From positions 248,001 to 312,000 of the forward strand of contig VCJN01000841.1 of assembly GCA_006384855.1 (NCBI GenBank): 64,000 bases of DNA, read 5' to 3'. Shown piece after piece: positions 1 to 10,720 of the stretch. The notes beneath the pieces are model-generated. The model made no database searches and had not been told where the DNA came from. It saw only the letters and a program-made list of their open reading frames with translations. The first letter of the stretch is position 1. The number at the start of each line of letters is the position of its first letter. The stretch comes from Tetraselmis striata. Lineage: Eukaryota > Chlorophyta > Chlorodendrophyceae > Chlorodendrales > Chlorodendraceae. The position numbers were made by a program, and so were the translations under genes.

Positions 1-343
1 GGTGGGTTGAGTGTGTGAGTTTGGGGGGCGGGGGGGGGGGGGGGGGGGGGGGGTAATTACACATAGTGCTATCTTCCCGTGCCCTTGGTGTGATTCAACA
101 GATAAGCCCCAGATCGATAGCATTTGACGTGAACATGCCGTCATTGTGGATATAATGTTGCCAAACATGCTATGATTCCAAAGTTTCCGGGTGTCATTGA
201 TGACCGATTTAAAGGCCATCGATAACCCAATACGGCGAATTAGCATGTTGAGCCGCTGACAGAAAGATAGCAGAGGATGTGCACGAGGGAATCGGGCTGA
301 CTTGGCGCCATGTGGACACCTCCCCCTTCCTCCCTGCCCGCAG

Positions 344-2074
344 CGGATGCCAACATCCTCATCAACACCTGCCGCCTGTCGGCGCAGCGCTACCTGTTTG
401 CGTACCAGGAGCCCATCCCTGTGGAGCAGCTGGTCCGGAACCTGTGTGACACCAAGCAGGTGGGGCGAGCCTGTCTGCCTTCCCCCGGCTGGAGCGACCC
501 ATGCCCCCCGCCCCCCCCCCCCCCCCCCCCCCCCCCGGCCTCTTCCAAGCCCGCCCTCTTTGACCCTGGCGATGCTCCCCGGGCCCTTGCAGGGCTACAC
601 ACAATTTGGCGGGCTGCGCCCCTTTGGCGTATCGTTGCTGTATGCTGGATGGTGAGCCCTCAACACTCCGCCACCGGCTTTGCCTCTGGTGCTGCTGCCC
701 GCTTTGCTCGTGCTCTTCGGGAAGATCGGGAACATGGCTGCGATTCCCCGGATAAACACGCCTTCGATGGAATAGGGTGAGATTCGTTTGGCTCCTATTA
801 TGGCCTCATCTCCGTGACTTGCAATTGACGAGGCGTAACTTCCGCGGGCTCTGAGGCTCATTCCCATGAGATGCACATAGACGAGCTTAAAACATGAGCA
901 TAAATAACCTATCGCGTATCTCATCAGTTAAAAGCCATTCGATGTGATCCGTCTCAACATCCATTAAGTTGAGCCCAATCACATTGGCCGTTGGCTTGTC
1001 TTCACAAGCGTATGTCTACATGGTAAGAATGCTTTTGTCCTCCAGGCAGGGGGGGGGGGGGGGGGGGATGGGGGTCTCAAAGGGGCTGCTGTGAGGGCCC
1101 CTGGCTGACTTCCGCATGCTCCGGTAGGGATGAGCACCATGGTTTCCAGCTCTACCACAGCGACCCCAGCGGAAACTACGGTGGCTGGAAGGTCCCTCCC
1201 CCCCTCCCCCCCCCCCTCCCTCCCCGCCTCCGCCTCCTCTTTCCCCATCCTGTCGCTGGTAAACTCAGCCAATCCTCTCATATACCATCCTCAATGTATG
1301 CTGTCATCTGCTCCATTCTTCCCTCCGCCTTGTCAGCACCCAGCTCAGATCATCCTCTGCCCCCCCCCCCATGGTCGCAGGCCACAGCCGTGGGCGCCAA
1401 CAACCAGGCGGCCCAAAACATCCTGAAGCAGGACTACAAGGAGGACTGCACGATGGAGGAGGCGCGCAAGCTCGCCATCAAGGTTTGCCCGCCCGCCGCC
1501 TGGATGAAGGGATGGAGACAAAGAGGAAGGGGGGAGGGAAGGGGCCCCTACGAAGTGCCTTACTCACTTGCCTGGGTGGTGGTTATCCAACATATGGGCA
1601 TGCTGCCACCTCCAGCAGCGTCCTTCGGCATTTCCGGCCCATGTACTCACATGCATTCGTTTTCTCTATGATTCCATATGATCCCTGTCCGAACAGGGAG
1701 GCCATGACTGGTTGCACAATACACGCTGGGCATGCGCCCGGCGGATTCCGGAACCTGTCGCTGTATGACTAGCTGCCGTGGAGTGCTCGTACTCGCTGTG
1801 CCCGTGCCGAAGTGTTGGCGCATCTGATGTCGGACCAAGTCAACTCGGGGTCGTCGTGTCATTTGGCCTCCTGAATGACTCCCTATGGCCGCGCCAGGTT
1901 CTGAGCAAGACCATGGACAGCACCTCGCTGACCCCGGACAAGCTGGAGATGTCCACCGTGACGCTGGGCGCTGAGGGCGGCGTGCGCTTCCACATCTACG
2001 AGGATGAGGAGCTCAAGCCGCTCCTGGACGAGGTCAACGCGGAGCGGGAGGCGGAAGGGGCGGAGGCCGCCTGA
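344..2074 (+). CDS. PSMA4: 20S proteasome subunit alpha type-4 (3' part, 5 exons)
   Basis: This is a structural alpha-ring subunit of the 20S proteasome core, which gates entry to the proteolytic chamber in cytosol and nucleus. Exons by GT/AG and phase are 344-459, 593-651, 1128-1191, 1381-1482 and 1898-2074; phases join exactly and encode the last ~171 residues. Family landmarks are [72 protein letters not shown] and [16 protein letters not shown]. These match alpha-4 (plant PAC1) rather than other alpha subunits. The N-terminal ~75-80 residues of the usual ~250 must lie upstream of the window: the first visible exon starts inside a codon and no YSRTTIF-type start exon is seen in bases 1-343. 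The tail is acidic and ends in EAEGAEAA. Introns carry poly-C (511-536) and poly-G (1049-1067) runs. Identity is near certain; exon edges are by eye. Confidence 0.95.
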
Positions 2075-2106
2075 GCTCGTGGCCGACGCCGCTGGAGCGC
2101 TCTGCG

Positions 2107-2111
2107 TGTAA
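2107..2111 (+). promoter_or_regulatory. TGTAA polyadenylation signal of PSMA4
   Basis: TGTAA lies 33 bases after the PSMA4 stop codon. UGUAA is the known near-upstream polyadenylation signal of green algae; its role here is inferred from position. Confidence 0.55.
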
Positions 2112-3506
2112 CTCAGACTTGGAGGCTGTACACCGGGCCAAAGGGCTGTTTTGGGGCTGTCGTCTCGGGCGTCACTGAGCCACGTGGATATATAGGAGGC
2201 GCCACAAAGCCAAGTGAGCAGGCGTAGGGCTTTGCCTCGGATGGAGGTAGCCCAATGTCAGAGCTGCTTCGCAATATTTAGTGAAATCGCAGCCGCCGGG
2301 ATGCCACCCGCCTGTCATGCGTCCAACTCAATACCAGACAGAGTGATCACACCCCTGGCAAGCCAAGAAAAGTGCCGCATAGCCCTCCCCTCCAGAAGCC
2401 TTGTACCCGCAGCCGGACAAGAGCTGAATAGGAGTAGCATAGCCGTTTGCTTTACTATTGTGTTGGATCGTCGTTTATTTATTATTTTCACTCCCCCCCC
2501 CCCCCCCCCCCCCCCCCACATCCGGGAAATCAATATTATCCGCCCCTTGCCATACAATTTAATTCGGCCCGAATTATTTTATGCTCTGCTTGTTTGGATG
2601 ATATTACACTGCGCACTATCCGCGATACCTCGCGCGCCGCGCCGCTCGGCAGCATCTGTAGAATGAGGCATCAGTTGATAACATCTGGATGACAATGTGG
2701 GGGGCATTAAATAGGGCAGGGCTAATGTGCTGGACACCCTCTTAGGAGGCTGTAAGTTCCAATTGTGGGCGCAGCGTTGGCCTCCCGCGTACCGGGTACT
2801 CCCAACAAAGCATATCACAACGCACCCATGCACCTACCGGTGTCGGCAACAACGTACGGTATCGTGGGTACTATACCGTATGCATATGTATGCATGTCAG
2901 ACGCCCACTACAACAGGTAAAAATAGGTTTCGGCCTCGCCCTGTAATCAAGTAGTAATGCCACCATGTGAAAAGAAAGTACCATTTTATCCCCTCCGCGA
3001 ATGCAACGAAATACTACGGTATGTCCATGATACTATTACAGTACCCCTATCATTTATTACCAGCAGGTGACTTTACCAATAAAGTGATTATGTGCACACT
3101 GGTATGCATAGCGCGTGTATTATACTCGTCCATGATGTATCGGCATGATACGTTACATGAGCGGCCATCGCTTGTTATTGCTGACACTGCATCTGCCATG
3201 CGCTAGTACATGCGCCGTGTGTGACGCCAGTGCATCAATGGCGCGATGCTTGGGAACAGTGCACGGGTGTGCGTAGTGCTGCCAAGAACAACTCCGACAT
3301 GCCTTGGTACTTTCCTCCCCTCCCTGCCATCCAGGACTGAAATACGACAGCAGACTGGCTGATGCGTCTGCGCATTGCGTGGGTCTCTTTCAGAAAATAT
3401 TGGGAGGGGGTTTTTGCATTACAGCACGCGTATGCCGTACTTTTACAGTGCGACTTTGAAGAGATTGTACTGCGTTGATTTGATAGGAATCGTGCGGACC
3501 ATGGGA
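2112..3506. other. Intergenic, no gene seen
   Basis: There is no convincing coding region. It holds a 25-base poly-C run (2493-2517) and AT-richer sequence from about 2540 to 3200. Short open frames here have no family match by eye. Confidence 0.6.
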
Positions 3507-4844
3507 TCATCTGCCCCCCATGACCAGCGCAGATCCGCTTAGGCCTCCAATGGCTGGTAAGACTTGCGGAGCACGGCCACGGTGCACGTGCCCCTGGGCC
3601 CCCGCCGCAGTCACGCCTTGCTTGGCCTTGCCCCTCTGCTTGGGCGTCCATGCCATGGCGGGCCAACCATGGGACGGCGGCGGCAATAATGGGGAATGCG
3701 GCAGTGGCAATGCGCCATCACTGGCCCGGACGCCGCGCTCGTGCTGAAGCCGCGACATGCCGAGAGATGCACTGCCTCCAGGATTTCCAGGGACCTTTGG
3801 GTTGAGGGCAGCGGAGACACACAGCTGTGGCAGTGTCTCGGAGGCCGCCCGCAGGGCTCTCGTGCCCAACAGGTCCTGCCCCTGATCGGAATTGTGCCTG
3901 AGCGTGCCAGTGTGACGCAGGAAGTCGTCCTTGGTCCCGAGGGACGCACTCTGCTGGGGAGCGCCGCGCGGCTTCCTGGACTGACGCAGGAATTCACTCG
4001 CGTTGCTAAGGGACGCACTCTGCCTGGGCGCACCTCGCGGCTTCATAGCCTGGCGCAGGAACACGAGGTCATTGCCGACAGAAGCGCGCTCCATTGGTGC
4101 ACCCCGAGGTGTGCCATGCTGGTGCAGGAACTCGACATCGCTGCTGCCAGAGGCGCTCTCTCTAGGGGCACCTCGCGGCTTCCTGACCTGCTGGAGCAGG
4201 AATTCGGAGTCAATGTCGACGGATGCGCGCTCCACGGGTCCACCTCCAGCTGCCGTGGGCTGTTGCAAAAGCTTGGTGTTATTGCCGAGCTGGGACGGGC
4301 GCTCGACGGGGGCAGCTTCAGGTGTACTGGGGTGGGTTGGGAACTGGACATCGCTGCCCACGGAATCGCTCTCTGTGGATGCAGCTCGGATTGTTCTGGG
4401 CGAGCTAGCAGTCGGATTCATGCGCGACAGAGCTGCCTGTGATCGTTTCGCCTGGTTGTCCAGAGGCATGCCGTCGGTAGTGTTGCTCTCAGGGACGGGT
4501 GCGACGCTCGATGCCCTCCGCCGTGCCGGCCCTTTCTTCACCCGCTGTGAGGTTTCCTGAGCCAAATCGGCTGAGGTGGCAAATGTCGAATTTCGCTTCA
4601 CGGTGCTGTGGTGCTTTTTATGGGCACCTTCGGACTTCGCCTTTGCATCCCCCTTGAAGCCGATACACTGGTGCTCGGGCCATTCCATGGCGCTTCTCAC
4701 CCACTCTTCCTTCGAAGCCATGTCCAAACCATACCCACTTAGATGCTTCTCGCGCTTCGCGGCGGTGAGCGCCACCGCCTGCATCTTCGACTCCGTCATT
4801 GCGACGAGGGCGCTCTGCCTGTTTTTGCCTACCACATTCCACAT
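3507..4844 (-). CDS. Hypothetical protein with 23-residue tandem repeats
   Basis: This 445-codon frame is not assignable to a known family. The first ~170 residues are basic and Ser/Thr-rich. Residues ~176-314 hold about six tandem repeats of 23 residues (69 bp, bases ~3903-4319). The last four units begin PRGAP and share PRGAP-x-(Q/E/R)-(S/R)AS followed by a (E/D/V)FL-(R/H) core. The C-terminal ~60 residues are Pro/Gly/Arg rich. An in-frame stop (4857-4859) precedes the ATG, so this is either the true start or the 3' exon of a longer gene joined to the frames at 4892-6416. The antisense strand is also open over the repeats, a by-product of GC-rich codon use. The preserved frame across diverged repeat units favours real coding sequence. 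Confidence 0.55.
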   Translation of the reverse strand: MWNVVGKNRQSALVAMTESKMQAVALTAAKREKHLSGYGLDMASKEEWVRSAMEWPEHQCIGFKGDAKAKSEGAHKKHHSTVKRNSTFATSADLAQETSQRVKKGPARRRASSVAPVPESNTTDGMPLDNQAKRSQAALSRMNPTASSPRTIRAASTESDSVGSDVQFPTHPSTPEAAPVERPSQLGNNTKLLQQPTAAGGGPVERASVDIDSEFLLQQVRKPRGAPRESASGSSDVEFLHQHGTPRGAPMERASVGNDLVFLRQAMKPRGAPRQSASLSNASEFLRQSRKPRGAPQQSASLGTKDDFLRHTGTLRHNSDQGQDLLGTRALRAASETLPQLCVSAALNPKVPGNPGGSASLGMSRLQHERGVRASDGALPLPHSPLLPPPSHGWPAMAWTPKQRGKAKQGVTAAGAQGHVHRGRAPQVLPAIGGLSGSALVMGGR

Positions 4845-4891
4845 AACAGATAGTGGCTACGTTTAGGGCCTGCAATCATTGGGGCAGTTAC

Positions 4892-6416
4892 CAAACATGA
4901 AGGCAATGCAGGTCTTCATTCCTTTATCAGACACCCGACAAGCGCATTGCACCACACCTTTGGGGCTGGAAGAGGCAGGCGTCTTGCCAGAATCGCTCTT
5001 GCCAGCTGTTGCCGGCGGATTCGAAGCACTCAGAAAGGTTGAAGTAGAATGAAAACTGTCGATGAGAGACGCCCTGTCAAAGTCCATGTAGTCCGCCAGC
5101 GGCCTGCCATCAACGCCTGCAGCTGGAGTGTGCTTGGCGCCATCGGCTCTACCAGCTGCATCCAGGATTCCTGCAACATCAAGTCCTTGGAGCTTTCCTT
5201 TCGCGTGCAGCGCCTGCGTGAAGGTGGTTTGGTGGCGTTGGGACGTTCGCAACACACAGCGGACTGTCATTTCAATTTGATGGATCAGTAATTTCCGCCA
5301 GCATCACCAGATCTTATTAGGGCACTCGCGCAAGACTATTGATTGATGAACATCGGGGTCTGTTATTTACCGGCCCGGTTTGAAACTGTGAAATATGTTG
5401 TGCAGTGGCCCGTCGAACAGTATAGAGGCATTCTATGACAATACTCACACCCGCACACGCACACACGCGCGTGCGTGCGCGCGCACACTCATACACACTC
5501 ATACACTCACACTCACACACACACTCACACACACACGATGGGTCTCACCTCAATATCGCAATGTAGGGCGCGATGCTCCTCCACATTACAATCCCGAACC
5601 AGGTCGGAGTCGAACTGGTAGTTGTTCCTCAATTTCAAGTCGACCAAGGCGTCGCGAATCCCCGGCTGCAAGTGCGACGCGGCTGCCCGTGCACTTTCCA
5701 CGGCCGCTTGGCACTGCTCATTGTTCACGTATTGCGGGCAGGCCGGATGATTCGTGAGATGGGGGCAGGGAAAGCGGGCATGGCACGTATGCCCTGTGCG
5801 CCATTCTTTAGAGAGCATCCAGAGGAGGTACCTGCAAATCGACGACTTCTTGGGGGTCGGCAGAATCGTTATGCTTCTCGGCGCGGCTGCGGGCTCTTTG
5901 ATTCTTCGACAAAAGGTTGGCGAAAAAGTCGGTTCGAAAAGCAATAATACCCGTCGATATTCGCCCCTCTGTGGACGCTGCCAAGTTCGCCGTTTCTGGC
6001 TCGACTGCTTCATCGGGTTTTGCCACTGTCGACGATGGACTCGAATTGTCGCGCGAGGGGCGGCGACTTTTGCGAATTCGGAAGGACAACAGCGCTCGGC
6101 GTATGAGTGTTGTCTCCTTACTCTTGGACTTTATGCTACTGTCATTTACCCCCTCTGCTGAGGTGCCGACGGCTGAAGACAGCTTAATCGACGATGCGTC
6201 GGACCGGAGTATGCGCCAAGACGGAAGGTTTATCGACCGGCGTGGAGGTGCGCGCTGGCACGCGTCTTCGGACGCACAGCCAGGTGCCGTGTCGTTATTT
6301 GTTTGGGGCTGGCTAAAAGCCCGCAACTTCCACGACGACCGAGAGCGGCGCAGCAGTCGCCTCGACCGTGACTCCTTCCCTGTCACTGATATGCTTGCGT
6401 CAGGCATCGGGTTCAT
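4892..6416 (-). CDS. Putative three-exon gene, GLG1-like cysteine motif (weak)
   Basis: Three open segments on the minus strand can be spliced in phase: 6416-5832 (ATG at 6416, donor CAG|GTACCT), 5713-5549 (donor GAG|GTGAGA) and 5213-4892 (donor GGTAACT). Exon 1 encodes a hydrophilic Ser/Arg-rich stretch of 195 residues. Exon 2 holds a C...DSDLVRDC...LHCDIE pattern resembling one cysteine-rich repeat of Golgi apparatus protein 1 (GLG1). Exon 3 ends near a cluster of cysteines (CAC, KTCIAFMF, NCPNDC), partly like a CCCH finger. No downstream exon was placed, so the 3' end is unresolved; the repeat-protein frame at 3507-4844 may be part of the same gene. The GLG1 link rests on one short motif. 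A decayed gene or chance frames remain possible. Confidence 0.3.
5443..5537. repeat. AC/TC-rich microsatellite
   Basis: Imperfect ACAC/CACT simple repeat with a GCGCGTGCG interruption, just inside the proposed intron on the minus strand. Confidence 0.85.
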
Positions 6417-8868
6417 CGCGCACCGGAGCGCAGGGGCGAGTTGTATGCCTTGATATTCCGGGTGACAGCGAGGGTCGCCGGGCGCCCCTTCACTGATCTG
6501 CTGGTGGGCCTACAGGTACTTGCCACGGGGTCTATACTGTCGTCTGCGCTACCGCTACGCCCCGCAGAACAACCGGTCGAACTCTCCCAGGATTCTTTGA
6601 GCAGTAGTAATCCTTACCTGTAGTAGCGAATACCTGTAGTAGCGACTTTATATCATAACCTGTACTACAGAACCCGCCGTATAAATCCTTACTGGTGCTA
6701 CTGTGCATTACGAAAACAAGGCCGGTACCTGCTGATGTACGAGTACTGTAGTAGTAACAAAAGGCCGGTACTGCCAGGTAGTAGTAGTAACAAATCCCTG
6801 GTAAGGTACCGTACGAGGAGGGTTTCGATAAGACCCATCCAAAATTTCGAAGCAGAGCTGCTGGTAGGCAAGGAGATTAGCAGCCGGAAAGATCGCAGGC
6901 TGAAGACACGGAAGAGCAGGCGGGAGGGCGGGCGGGTTGTGCTGGCGGCAGGACCATGATGATGAGCGCCGGCACAAAACTACACCCCTCCACACAAAGT
7001 CCCAGGCCCCTTTCTCGCCGAATCCGAGCTTGCGAATAGTAGGCCAGCTGAATCTAAGGTTTTTGACCTGAAATCCCGGAATGCTGCACACTTATGCTCA
7101 GCCTTTATCACCATAGGGTGTAAGCAACCCCTTTGGCCCTAACATGTGTCCTACTACACCAGTGGCACTTGCGCCACACTGAACGTTTCCAGTACCCCCA
7201 CACCAACGGGGGTTGGCGCCCTGCACGTCTCGCCGCACATGCACATACCATTGCATGGGGGGACGGCCATGGGTGGCCGAGGAAACATGTCAACAGAGAG
7301 GCTAGGGCATTTTTGGTTGGGGGGGGGGGGGGGGGGGTACATAGTGCTGGCGTGCGCCCGTGCACAATGTAGCGTGATACCATCGCCACTACCGCTGTGT
7401 TGCCTTGTGCTGGTGCAGCTCTCAAACTCGCAGCATCGCTCGGTGCGTTGCGAGGAAACGTCAGAAAATTTCATATAAATACCACTAAAAACTACGAGCG
7501 CATGGCTGCAATTTCCAATGTGGCGGCAAGATCGTCTGAGGTCATTTGGGCACTGATCGAGTTTTTAGAAATACTATGTCAAAATCTTATGTTTGTGTCA
7601 GTGTATGGTCAACGTTGAGCTAGAGGTCGGGGGCTCTACAGACGGTGCCCCATGTGCCCCCGATTCAATAAACCGTACGATCTTGGAATTCGCGTTCTCA
7701 GAAATACACTCCCGGCCTCAACACCTTCCGCGGGAGCGGCTGAGGTAGCTCTATCCTTGTCGATCGTATGAGCGCTAGTAGAGGCCCATACGCAGTGCTG
7801 ACGCCCGCTGGCGGTAAGTTTGCGGTCAATCTCGGTCGATGCCGGCCCGATGGGACCAACCGACCCATATTTTCCGCGCTCTCGACCTCCTTCCGGATAG
7901 GCATCCCCTGCCACCCGCAGCTTATTATTTAGCCGGCCGCACATGTATAGTTCCTTGGCCTAGCTCCTTGTAGCGGTGCGGTAGAGCCCATGAGTGGCCC
8001 ATGAGGTGGTCGGTGCGCGGTGCGCGGTGCCCCATCTCTTCCCGTATTTTTGAGCCGAGATTAGATAAACGGGCTGAATGGGGGGCCGGTCAACCACCGC
8101 CCGTAGATGAGTGGTCGACGAGCCACCCATCTGCCTACGCCTACCAAGCGGTGGTCTAGAGGTTATCGTTTATGTCGTGTGAACTGCTAGTGGTTGATTC
8201 GGGGGTGGGATGGAGGTGGTCCTTGTACTACGGGTACATGAAACACCGTATAGGTGCGCTGTGCAAGATCAATTGGTGAAGATGACGCGCACCATCAGGT
8301 TTGTAGTCAACAATCAGCATGCCGAGGATCCAGGTGCGCTCGCCCGGCCTCCTCAGCAGCTTTAAAGGTAGTGATGAGGGCAACGCGGAAGCGGAGCATG
8401 ATGTCCAAGTCCCCAATATGTGCCCAAGACAACGTCGTCGTCGACATTAACATACATGCAGAAAATAGCGATGACTTATGATACGTCATCCAAGATAGAG
8501 CTTGTTGGTGCCACATACCGGTTTCGTTAGGTGTTTAAAAAGCGGGGGCTCCCAAGTAATTTATGGGCTTCATTGTAATTGACTTCAAGTAATTGACTTC
8601 GCGAAACTGCTCTACTCGTACATGATCCGAGATACCTCGCGGCAACGACTACCCGAGACCAACAAAGTCAATTTAACGCCACAGTCATCGCAACTTGGCG
8701 GATTTACGCGAGTAAAAGTTTGCCCCACATTATCGGCCGAAGCCGCCCCAGCACTTGACCTCTTGCGCCAATTGCAATCGTAGGTCTGGCATAGCGCTTA
8801 GACCATATTGCCTCATTCGAGCCCGACGGGCTGATGCATTAACCGGGTATTCCCGATATTGACGAAAT
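6417..8868. other. Intergenic, no gene seen
   Basis: No coding region could be supported. It contains repeated TAGTAGTAACAA-type motifs near 6600-6800 and a 19-base poly-G run at 7319-7337. Confidence 0.5.
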
Positions 8869-8936
8869 TCATCGACCAAGAATCGATCCCGGGACCTCTC
8901 GCATACTAGACGACCGCTTAACCGCGCGGACAAGGA
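8869..8936 (-). repeat. tRNA-like sequence, probable SINE head or tRNA relic
   Basis: Read on the minus strand, the sequence has a 4-bp D-stem (CCGC/GCGG around GCGGTTAA), an anticodon-arm-like TCGT-CTAGTAT-GCGA with U33 and loop triplet AGT, and a T-arm-like CCGGG-ATCGATT-CTTGG with two G-T pairs. The 3' acceptor strand (TCGATGA) has no partner at the 5' end, so a functional tRNA is unlikely. It fits a degenerate tRNA or a tRNA-derived SINE promoter region. Confidence 0.4.
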
Positions 8937-9147
8937 ATGTACAAGGATTTACGCGAGTATTACTACACCGTTTTATATACACGCACGCAGTTTGCGCCGC
9001 GTACGTACTCGTGCGAGTACGCGTAATTGTGAGTTGCGGCAGTCTCAGCCGGATAGAGACTGCAAGGGACAAACAAAGGTGGGTGTGCAGTGGTGGTGCA
9101 AAGGCGAGAGGCTACAGTGTTTTGAGAATACAACAATAATTGGTTAA

Positions 9148-9265
9148 CACAACGCTTACCACACGGCAGAATTATACAGTACATATACTCGTAGTCTCAG
9201 GTACACACTGTACTAGTACACACAGGTACTAACTCGTAGCATATCGTACTCGTACAATTGTCACA
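9148..9265 (+). repeat. 118-bp direct repeat, copy 1
   Basis: It matches 9389-9506 with three substitutions and no indel (offset 241). It starts CACAACGCTTACC and ends near AATTGTCACA. Confidence 0.92.
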
Positions 9266-9283
9266 CTACATTCCGCCCCCCCC

Positions 9284-9376
9284 TGCGAGAATTCAATTCT
9301 CGACATCAGCGGGGTTCGAACTGGTGAACCTTACATCAGGATGCTGGCGCCTTGTAACAATTGAGGCGGTATCAAT
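9284..9376 (-). repeat. tRNA-like sequence between two direct repeats
   Basis: On the minus strand a D-arm-like GCCT...AGGC and a box-B-like AGTTCGAACCCC are spaced as in a tRNA gene. The anticodon and T stems do not pair well. It sits between the two 118-bp repeats, so the repeat-tRNA-like-repeat unit may be a SINE or a duplicated SINE tail. Not a functional tRNA. Confidence 0.35.
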
Positions 9377-9388
9377 CCGGCTCCGAAG

Positions 9389-9506
9389 CACAACGCTTAC
9401 CACACGGCAGCATTATACAGTACATATACTCGTAGTCTCAGGTACACATTGTACTAGTACACACAGGTACTAACTCGTAGCATATCGTACTCGTATAATT
9501 GTCACA
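9389..9506 (+). repeat. 118-bp direct repeat, copy 2
   Basis: Second copy of 9148-9265, differing at three positions; it directly follows the tRNA-like segment. Confidence 0.92.
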
Positions 9507-9666
9507 GAGTTGACTGCGTACAATTCGGAGCTGTAGTCAACACGATCGGATTATATCGAGCGCTCATGGTTTTTAGTTTATGAACACCTTGACGTAACCG
9601 TTGTGCATTAGAAATCCATGTTAGTGCACTCAAAGCCAAATTTGACCGAAAAATGTGAAAGTCACT

Positions 9667-9800
9667 TCACTCACGAGGGGCTTGGTGAATCAGTCCGTAG
9701 AGCGCCTTGATGAGCTTGCCAACATATCCCGGGCGAAATGTCCATGAGAATGCTCGATGTCGACATTCTCGTTGAGCGTAAACCATTGAGGGACGTCGTG
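9667..9800 (-). mobile_element. Ty1/copia reverse transcriptase scrap
   Basis: The minus-strand frame ends with GYVGKLIKALYGLIHQAPRE. This resembles the copia RT motif K-x-L-K-(K/A)-(A/S)LYGLKQAPR-x-W, with one extra codon and a stop where Trp is expected. No other copia domain is recognisable nearby, so it is a short dead remnant. Confidence 0.45.
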
Positions 9801-9820
9801 ATAACAGCAAATTATCAAAT

Positions 9821-10102
9821 TGGTGATACCCACCACCGCAATGAGCCCCAGCAAGCGCACACATGGAGCGGAGATTTGTCAAGCTGACAACGATCGTTGG
9901 CGAAGATGTGGAAGGGGTAGTCAACACCATGAACGTGCTTTTGGTGGTTGTTATGACAAATTGGTGATAGCCACCGCCGTGATGAGCCCCCTGCGCAAAC
10001 ATGCGGCCGGAGCGAAGATTGGTAGAGCTGAAAACGAAGGCGAAGATGTGTGGAAGGGGTCATCAACAGTTCAACACTCGACATGGTTTTGCTATGGTTG
10101 TA
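9821..10102 (+). repeat. Diverged tandem duplication, period 141 bp
   Basis: Units 9821-9961 and 9962-10102 share TGGTGATA-CCACC-GC-ATGAGCCCC and GGCGAAGATGTG-GGAAGGGGT blocks in the same order with substitutions and small indels. The duplication lies next to the copia RT scrap. Confidence 0.7.
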
Positions 10103-10439
10103 CCACTAGCCGGGCCTTGTTGTACTTATTCTTGAGTTCATTGTTTTAGGCTTACTTCTTATTGAACACCCATTAGGCGGTTGTGCAGAGGGCGCACTCC
10201 ATCAGGAATGCCAGCCATGGGCCCATGGCCGCGACAATCTTCCATGTGCCTTTCTTGGTCGATTTGTTGATCTTTACCTCGATGACAGCGCGGTATAGTG
10301 CGGAGCGCCTGGGCTAGTATATTGATTAATTACTTGAAATATAAAGTAACTTGAAAGTTGAATCAGCGATGCGTCTATTTTTCAGAAAATTTTAAACGAA
10401 CGGGTTCCACATCACTGGCCTACAGTTCCATGAATTGGT

Positions 10440-10720
10440 TTGCCAGCGCTTTGAAGTACAGTACCAGCAGCGAGCGTTTGCATTGCCAGCGCTTTGAATA
10501 TAAAGTATCAGTTTTTTTCCGCCATTAATACCAGCAGCGAGTAGCGAGTACCAGTACCAGTACCAGCAGGGAACTGCCCTTTTTGTAATTCACACCAGTA
10601 AGGATTACCAGCAGCGACAGTTCGCATTGCCAGCGCTTTGAAGTAGTCGCTACCAGAGTTTTTTTTTCCATTACCAGCAGCGAGTAGCGAGTACCAGTAC
10701 CAGTACAGGTACCTCCCAGT
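10440..10720. repeat. Interspersed short repeats (CAGCGCTTTGAA / CAGCAGCGAG)
   Basis: TTGCCAGCGCTTTGAA recurs at about 10440, 10482 and 10627. CCAGCAGCGAG-type blocks recur between them with runs of AGTACC. A related block, ACTGCCCTTTTTG-AATTC, recurs at about 10573 and 10831. No coding region is evident from here to about 11860. Confidence 0.65.

Noticed and set aside
3696-4560. Plus-strand frames over the 69-bp repeats
   Set aside because: The minus-strand frame keeps the repeat period and is longer; the plus frames have no coherent protein features.
8869-8936. Functional tRNA-Thr(AGT) gene
   Set aside because: D-arm and anticodon loop look tRNA-like, but the acceptor stem does not pair and the T-stem has two G-T pairs.
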